DNA of 11,319 bases from JAYKGU01 sp035285585 (lineage in GTDB: Bacteria; Cyanobacteriota; Cyanobacteriia; CAKZMO01). This document shows, in pieces, positions 7,405-11,319 of this stretch. Position 1 is the first letter of the stretch; every line of letters starts with the position of its first letter. Below the pieces are notes generated by a model that ran no database searches, was not told where the DNA came from, and saw only the letters and a list, made by a program, of their open reading frames with translations. The stretch lies in the NCBI GenBank assembly GCA_035285585.1, contig JAYKGU010000165.1, positions 1-11,319 of the forward strand, read 5' to 3'. The translations under genes and the position numbers were made by a program.

Positions 7405-8826
7405 TTAGCTTTCCTGCATCTTGTGGGAGAACTTGAGGATAATGAACTCTGCTGGCCGGACGACCGCCATGCCGATCTCCACGATCATGCGGCCTTCCAG
7501 AATGTCCAGGGATGTCATGGTTTGATTCAGCCCAATCTTGACGTAGAAAGCCTGCTCCGGCTTAGCTCCCGCCAATGCCCCCGCCCGCCATTGGAGGGTC
7601 AGGAAGTTTTCAATCATGGCCTGCACCTTCGTCCAGGTGTTGGCATCGTTTGGCTCAAAGACAAACTGCTCGGTGGCTTTCTTAATCGACTCCTCCGCCA
7701 TGTTGAAGAATCGCCGCACTGGGATGTAGCGCCACTCGTTATCGTTGCCCGCCAGGGTGCGTGCGCCCCAAATCAGCGTTCCTTTACCGGTGAAAGATCG
7801 AATCGCATTAATTGCTTTGCCCGTAGTATCCAGATTGAGGTTTTCCTGCTCCTCACTGCTGATCTTAATGGTGGGGCCAATCACCGAATTCAAGCTGACG
7901 TTGGCAGGTGCCTTAAATACCCCACGGGTGGAGTCCACAGCGGCATAGACGCCCACCACCAGGGGAGCCGCAGGCAATACAACCGGGATATTGCCAATGG
8001 CGCTTTTTACCAGCGGATAATACTGACCGTAGGGAGAACTTTTGCCTGCCTCCGTCCCTGGGTTAATCGCGTTCATTTTGACCGTTTCTGTACTGGGCGG
8101 ATTAGCATTTGATATGGGTACGGTCACATCCACGTCTGCTTCATTGTAAATGTAGTCAAAGATGGTCTTAACGCGAGGCCCATAGGCAGCTCCGTACTTC
8201 AAGTAGTTGATGCCAATGGCACTTCGAAAATCCCCCGTCAGAATCTCAAGGGACTTGGTTGGGTCGTCAAGCTTCGCATCCATCACTACAAAGCGGTCTT
8301 GCAAATCATTGCACTGCGTTAGTGCTGCACTGTAGAGGCTCGCAAAATCGCTAATGCTGGATAACGACAAACTCTCTGGAAAAACAATCAGTGTAACTTC
8401 GTCTTCTTTTTTAATGGCATCCAGCCCACTCAACAGCTTGTCCTGTTCGATCGAGCCTGTGAGACCGCCGACAGAAACGATGTAGCAAGGCCCTCCCCCA
8501 TTGGCAAAGTAGGCCTGTAGGGAATAATACATGACGTGGGGGGAAGGATTTTCAATGGCAGCATTGACATCGGCTGCTGTGACCGTCACTTTAATCCCGG
8601 CTTCACTTTCACCAGAGCCAAAAAACTGCTCATATTCCAGCATGGACGTGATGCGAACCGGTATAGGAGGGCTATTGGGTTCCGCATGAAAGTCCACTCC
8701 CCTAACCTTTGCTTTTTGGGTGTAGCCGATAAAGGCGGGGATGGCGGTTTCAACTTGAGCGACGGAAGGGGGAAACTTCGAGATTTCCTCAATATAAACG
8801 CCTGGGGTTTTGTACGTGCTGGGCAT
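7405..8826 (-). CDS. cis2: Contractile tail sheath protein (Cis2), 473 aa
   Basis: The sheath subunit, whose helical array contracts to drive the inner tube. It opens with the family signature TYKTPGVYIEEISKFPPSV and IPAFIGYTQKA. The C-terminal sheath core is also clear: WRYIPVRRFFNMAEESIKKA, FEPNDANTWTKVQAMIENFL, WRAGALAGAKPEQAFYVKIG, then GRMIVEIGMAVVRPAEFIIL. The middle, roughly residues 100-350, is the variable surface domain. Only one sheath gene is present in this window, whereas Afp and PVC carry three paralogs and size-dependent extra domains. The ATG lies 23 nt after the preceding 420-aa gene and the main tube gene follows. An upstream GGA is a weak ribosome site for what should be a strongly expressed protein. 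Confidence 0.96.
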   Translation of the reverse strand: MPSTYKTPGVYIEEISKFPPSVAQVETAIPAFIGYTQKAKVRGVDFHAEPNSPPIPVRITSMLEYEQFFGSGESEAGIKVTVTAADVNAAIENPSPHVMYYSLQAYFANGGGPCYIVSVGGLTGSIEQDKLLSGLDAIKKEDEVTLIVFPESLSLSSISDFASLYSAALTQCNDLQDRFVVMDAKLDDPTKSLEILTGDFRSAIGINYLKYGAAYGPRVKTIFDYIYNEADVDVTVPISNANPPSTETVKMNAINPGTEAGKSSPYGQYYPLVKSAIGNIPVVLPAAPLVVGVYAAVDSTRGVFKAPANVSLNSVIGPTIKISSEEQENLNLDTTGKAINAIRSFTGKGTLIWGARTLAGNDNEWRYIPVRRFFNMAEESIKKATEQFVFEPNDANTWTKVQAMIENFLTLQWRAGALAGAKPEQAFYVKIGLNQTMTSLDILEGRMIVEIGMAVVRPAEFIILKFSHKMQES

Positions 8827-8849
8827 AGGGTATTCCAGTTAAATAGAGA

Positions 8850-10112
8850 CTACAGGTAGATGTCTGAGAAAATAGCGGTGACTGTTTTGTTTGAATCGGT
8901 TTCAAGGGCGATCGCCCCAGCCTGAGGAGCCGGTAGCAGCTTGTCATTTCCGTCTTTCAGCAGGTCGGGGGTCTTGCGTAACCCAATGGGGTAGTTGGTG
9001 GCATAAGTAATGTCATCGGTTCGTTTGTTGTCAATTCGCTCAAAGTTTGCAGGAAGATGATTGGTGAAGCCATGGGGACGAGCGATGGGATAGTGGTAGC
9101 GCCAGCGCGTTGTCCGGTTTTTGAATCGAATGACATAGGTTTTCGGCTGGATTTGCGCTGGTTTTGAGGGGGATGGTATGGCTAGGGGTTGAAAAGCTTC
9201 TGGCAGTAAGGCCGGGTACAGCACAACCTCTAGCAGGGCAAAGGCATCCCGTCCTTCAGTAGGGTCGACAATGACAAATTCTGAATGGGGTTCTCCATCC
9301 AGGAGAAGCTGGTAGTGGCCAGTGTGCTGCCCAAAGAAATTGAGGCTGACAGGGAAGGTAGTTCCAGAGAGATGGCTTTCTGGAACACGGATGTCCGTGA
9401 CAAAGGTCGTTTGCCCTGCTGCGTCAACTAAGGTGAAACGATGGGTGCTGCCGGGGTTGGCATCGGGAACCTCTTCCGCATGAGACCATCCCTGCCGAAC
9501 CTGTTGATCTTGGGCTGAAACGTACTGGCTCTTGGGAAGCCGTAGCCAGTTTTTTCGGCGGGTGCTGTGGTTGGGAGTTGCACTGACAATTTCGGGCGTC
9601 TTTGCTGCGGACGCCTGGGGACGAATTGCCACCAAGGTACTGTTTTTATAGACCACTAAGTGCTCCAGAGGATAGGCTTCACCTTTTGTATAGGCTTTAA
9701 GGGGACGGGTTAAAAATAAATGATTGTCAGCGTTTGTAGAAAGATTTGAGAAATAGTAGATCCGGTTAAGGAGGGGGATAAAAGGTAGATTTGTATAGTT
9801 GGCAAAGTGGCGATCGCGCACAACTAACCAAAACGTGAGCCGGGTAAAGGTATCAATAGGCACCAGCAACTGCCTGTTCTGGGACTCCGTCGTCCCTGCG
9901 GGGATGTTTGCAAGAATAACACCTCCAGAAGGTTGGGATCGAAAAAGCCAGTGCAAGTTCTTCAAGGTCCTCTGACAATTTACTGTCGGAACCAGTGCCA
10001 AGGCGTCCGAAATATCGTAGCCGTTGGGCAGAGTACTCAGGGAATCAGGTTGCCCTAAATAATAATCATGCCAAAGCTCCAGCGTTAAAACCTTTTCAGA
10101 TAAAACTTTCAT
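8850..10112 (-). CDS. Unrecognised 420-aa protein between cap and sheath genes
   Basis: I do not recognise a characterised family. The protein starts MKVLSEKVLTLELWHDYYLG and lacks a signal peptide or an obvious transmembrane helix. It looks beta-rich: an N-terminal part (1-160) ending in LVVYKNSTLVAIRP, a charged linker with Ser/Thr/Lys/Arg (about 165-215), an Ig- or sandwich-like section (HRFTLVDAAGQTTFVTD, then HTGHYQLLLDGEPHSEFVIV, 224-282), and a C-terminal part holding the aromatic-basic motif YVIRFKNRTTRWRYHYP (326-342) and the end IFSDIYL. It begins 34 nt after the cap gene and stops 23 nt before the sheath gene, so it is surely co-transcribed with structural genes. A structural or accessory role at the cap or sheath end is plausible by position only. 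It has two HIP1 sites, hence looks native to the genome. Confidence 0.85.
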   Translation of the reverse strand: MKVLSEKVLTLELWHDYYLGQPDSLSTLPNGYDISDALALVPTVNCQRTLKNLHWLFRSQPSGGVILANIPAGTTESQNRQLLVPIDTFTRLTFWLVVRDRHFANYTNLPFIPLLNRIYYFSNLSTNADNHLFLTRPLKAYTKGEAYPLEHLVVYKNSTLVAIRPQASAAKTPEIVSATPNHSTRRKNWLRLPKSQYVSAQDQQVRQGWSHAEEVPDANPGSTHRFTLVDAAGQTTFVTDIRVPESHLSGTTFPVSLNFFGQHTGHYQLLLDGEPHSEFVIVDPTEGRDAFALLEVVLYPALLPEAFQPLAIPSPSKPAQIQPKTYVIRFKNRTTRWRYHYPIARPHGFTNHLPANFERIDNKRTDDITYATNYPIGLRKTPDLLKDGNDKLLPAPQAGAIALETDSNKTVTAIFSDIYL

Positions 10113-10146
10113 AAATAGTTACATAATATCTTGGGAACAGCAGCAA

Positions 10147-10734
10147 CTATTCATAAGCTCGCTCCTGAACTGATTGGCCCTCTGCCTGCCGTTTTTGGGC
10201 ATCCAAAGTGACCAATCGGGTCCGATAGATTACAGACGGAACCTGTTTGCCGCCTAATACGCCCCACAAATGATTAAGCTGATCAAAAGTCAAAGTATAG
10301 AGATCAGGCAAGACCCGAACGTCTTTAAAGCTCACACTTCCGTTAGAGCCTGGAGTTGTTGAGAAAGAAAACTCCTTTTTCCATTGAAAAAACTCAACGA
10401 TTCTGCTTAATCGAATCAATGCTTCACCATAGTTTTTCTCATTGTGAAGCACTGAGAATAAAACAAAAAGGTTTAGATTGATTGGCGGATTTTGATAAAT
10501 TGTACGCCCATTCTCCATGCGATAGTGAGGAGAATTCTTGAGCGTTGCCTCTTCTTGCATATTAATAAGACTCATAACAATATGCCCCTGCATGTTACTA
10601 TGAGTGCCTCCCAACTCCTCAGCCATGGCAATATTACCCAGTACAACAATATCTTCACTGCTCGAAGGAGTTTCTACCTCCTCGATATAAGCCTGGAGTG
10701 CATCTCGCATCAGCTTCAATGCTTCATAGATCAT
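10147..10734 (-). CDS. cis16: CIS cap/terminator protein, DUF4255/Pvc16-like (Cis16), 195 aa
   Basis: A DUF4255 (Pvc16 N-terminal domain) protein; this family caps the distal end of the tube and sheath after the tape measure has set the length. Characteristic features are the opening MIYEALKLMRDALQAYIEEV, VLGNIAMAEE, the NPPINLNLFVLFSVL segment, NYGEALIRLSRIVEFFQ, and LTFDQLNHLWGVLGGKQVPS near the end. I chose the ATG at 10734 because the family normally begins here; the frame is open to another ATG at 10782 that would add 16 uncharacteristic residues (MADGLCEQISQGNCKH). Neither start has a strong Shine-Dalgarno. It is the first gene of the leftward operon. Its base composition (samples of 35-42% GC) is lower than that of the baseplate genes (samples above 50%), and it has no HIP1 site. 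Confidence 0.9.
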   Translation of the reverse strand: MIYEALKLMRDALQAYIEEVETPSSSEDIVVLGNIAMAEELGGTHSNMQGHIVMSLINMQEEATLKNSPHYRMENGRTIYQNPPINLNLFVLFSVLHNEKNYGEALIRLSRIVEFFQWKKEFSFSTTPGSNGSVSFKDVRVLPDLYTLTFDQLNHLWGVLGGKQVPSVIYRTRLVTLDAQKRQAEGQSVQERAYE

Positions 10735-10923
10735 GTGCTTACAGTTACCCTGAGATATTTGCTCACACAAACCGTCGGCCATAGACAGTTTGCTAATCCT
10801 GGGAGAAAAGCCAAACTCTCTCTAGCCGCTATAATCGAATTTATAAACTTAAAGAATGCTGCGGCCAGATCGCCTCTGACCCCATGCAACGTAGTTAAGC
10901 AGATTCTTTTGTTACTACTTTTT

Positions 10924-10948
10924 ATTAGTCTTAAAATTTTAAACTAAT
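10924..10948. repeat. AT-rich inverted repeat in the divergent region
   Basis: The perfect 12-bp palindrome TTAAAATTTTAA (10931-10942) is flanked by ATTAGT on the left (10924-10929, then one unpaired C) and ACTAAT on the right (10943-10948). Together they form 12-bp arms with a single bulge. The symmetry and central location between divergent genes fit a binding site for a dimeric regulator. AT-rich self-complementary sequence also arises by chance, so the regulatory reading is an inference. Confidence 0.55.
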
Positions 10949-10994
10949 TTACATATCTTCGAGAATTGGCAACAGTCCGTATACACCTTGCTAA

Positions 10995-11006
10995 GTGCTT
11001 AAGCAC
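10995..11006. repeat. Perfect palindrome GTGCTTAAGCAC upstream of ATPase gene
   Basis: A perfect 6+6 bp palindrome about 100 bp upstream of the ATPase start and 47 bp from the AT-rich inverted repeat. It lies just downstream of a weak -10-like TATACA (10980-10985), where a repressor site overlapping the transcription start could sit. No regulator family can be named from it. Confidence 0.5.
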
Positions 11007-11106
11007 AATTAATTACATTTTGTGGGGGTCGGCACAATTAAATCCATGTTAGAAAACTGGGAGCGTCCCGGCTTCCTAACCTTCGTTTTTCAATGCAGTT
11101 CTACTT

Positions 11107-11319
11107 ATGGTTGAAGTTTCCGCCCTCGATAAAGCTCTCCAGTACTTATCACAGGTCATTCAGTGGCGTCTTGAATCCTATTTTGCAGATACGACTGCTC
11201 CAAACCAAGCATTGCCCATTCCCCCTGATAGCTGGCTGACTCCGGATACGGCGCTAACACATTTTATAGAAACCCATCAACTCAATATCTTTGAGCAACT
11301 GGCTCTTTTGATCGCATTA
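11107..11319 (+). CDS. cis15: N-terminus of CIS AAA+ ATPase (Cis15-like), cut by window edge
   Basis: Seventy-one codons from an ATG at 11107 remain open to the right edge. The sequence MVEVSALDKALQYLSQVIQW, then RLESYFADT, LPIPPDSWLTPDTALTHFIE and HQLNIFEQLALLIAL matches the helical N-terminal region that precedes the AAA+ core in eCIS ATPases of the Afp15/Pvc15 type, which commonly have an F-E-x-L-x-L-L-L-A-L segment. The Walker motifs are not yet reached, so the call rests on this N-terminal pattern and the neighbouring CIS operon. Afp15-like ATPases are required for stable particle assembly in studied systems, although they are not part of the finished particle. The gene is divergent from the main operon, unlike the usual position near its end. 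No Shine-Dalgarno is visible. Confidence 0.8.
   Translation, partial: MVEVSALDKALQYLSQVIQWRLESYFADTTAPNQALPIPPDSWLTPDTALTHFIETHQLNIFEQLALLIAL

Larger units (their letters stand above)
498..9817. repeat. Dispersed HIP1 octamers (GCGATCGC), 13 copies
   Basis: Perfect copies start at 498, 1150, 1487, 2143, 2230, 2471, 3568, 4128, 4897, 6182, 7389, 8908 and 9810. Twelve are within coding sequence and one is between sheath and tube genes. This density is a recognised signature of many cyanobacterial genomes. None occurs from 9818 to the right edge (about 1.5 kb). Confidence 0.92.
10735..11106. promoter_or_regulatory. Divergent intergenic control region, AT-rich
   Basis: About 370 bp separate the starts of the leftward cap gene and the rightward ATPase gene (324 bp if the longer cap start is used). 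Both promoters should lie here. I see no convincing sigma-70 pair with correct spacing on either strand: a TATAAT at 10830-10835 (+) has no matching -35, and a TATACA at 10980-10985 (+) has only a weak upstream partner. Two palindromes, listed separately, are the most distinct elements. No RNA gene or further coding sequence is supported. Confidence 0.55.

Noticed and set aside
7378..8112. 244-codon rightward open frame opposite the sheath gene
   Set aside because: It lies antisense to an unmistakable sheath protein and its translation shows no family pattern; a shadow of the real gene.
10735..10782. Upstream ATG at 10782 as the cap gene start
   Set aside because: The 16 extra residues do not look like the family, whose members begin at the MIYEAL-type segment; kept as an alternative in the feature entry.
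10830..10835. TATAAT on the + strand as a -10 element for the ATPase gene
   Set aside because: No -35 match at 16-18 bp upstream, and it lies about 270 bp before the gene.
10492..10947. 151-codon rightward open frame running from the cap gene into the intergenic region
   Set aside because: Mostly antisense to the cap gene, with no motif and no ribosome site; likely chance in AT-rich sequence.
1..11319. Interpretation as an ordinary prophage tail or a type VI secretion system
   Set aside because: DUF4255 cap, DUF5908, LysM adaptor, a giant J-like wedge and a CIS-type ATPase are eCIS hallmarks; no capsid, portal, terminase, TssBC-type sheath pair or membrane-complex gene is seen.

Overview
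The window carries most of a contractile injection system (CIS) locus, a phage-tail-like machine related to the Afp/PVC extracellular CIS and to the thylakoid-anchored CIS of cyanobacteria. The organism is almost certainly a cyanobacterium. The octamer GCGATCGC (HIP1, a cyanobacterial genome signature) occurs 13 times in 11.3 kb, where about 0.2 would be expected by chance. Genus cannot be told from this window. No tRNA, rRNA, CRISPR array, insertion sequence or integrase gene is visible.

Layout: one rightward partial gene at the right edge (11107 onward) encodes the N-terminus of the CIS AAA+ ATPase (Cis15-like). It is divided by a roughly 320-370 bp AT-rich divergent intergenic region from a long leftward operon that fills the rest of the window. 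In transcription order (right to left) the operon holds: the Cis16-like cap/terminator (DUF4255), an unrecognised 420-aa protein, the contractile sheath (Cis2), two different inner-tube proteins (Cis1a and Cis1b types), a 57-aa DUF5908 protein (Cis6-like), a LysM tube-baseplate adaptor (Cis7), the VgrG-like spike hub (Cis8), the PAAR spike tip (Cis10), the gp25-like wedge (Cis9) and a very large baseplate-J-like wedge protein (Cis11). Cis11 runs off the left edge after 928 codons. Gaps between genes are mostly 9-40 nt, and gp25/Cis11 overlap by 4 nt (ATGA), so this looks like a single transcription unit. Two longer gaps (sheath to tube, tube to DUF5908) contain stem-loops.

How the parts work together: the spike (VgrG plus PAAR) sits at the centre of a baseplate made of gp25, the J-like wedge, the LysM adaptor and the second tube protein. 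The inner tube and sheath polymerise on that baseplate to a length set by a tape-measure protein, and the cap closes the distal end. Sheath contraction drives tube and spike outward. The wedge partner Cis12, the tail fibre Cis13, the tape measure Cis14 and any cargo or toxin genes are not in the window and would be expected beyond the edges. No T6SS membrane-complex gene (TssJLM) is seen.

Most worth a second look: the 420-aa protein placed between cap and sheath; a four-copy in-frame 18-bp tandem repeat that puts an Asn/Gly/Glu-rich linker into the baseplate protein Cis11; stem-loops placed after the sheath and tube genes where a change in expression level would make sense; and two palindromes in the divergent control region. 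Each remains an inference from sequence alone.
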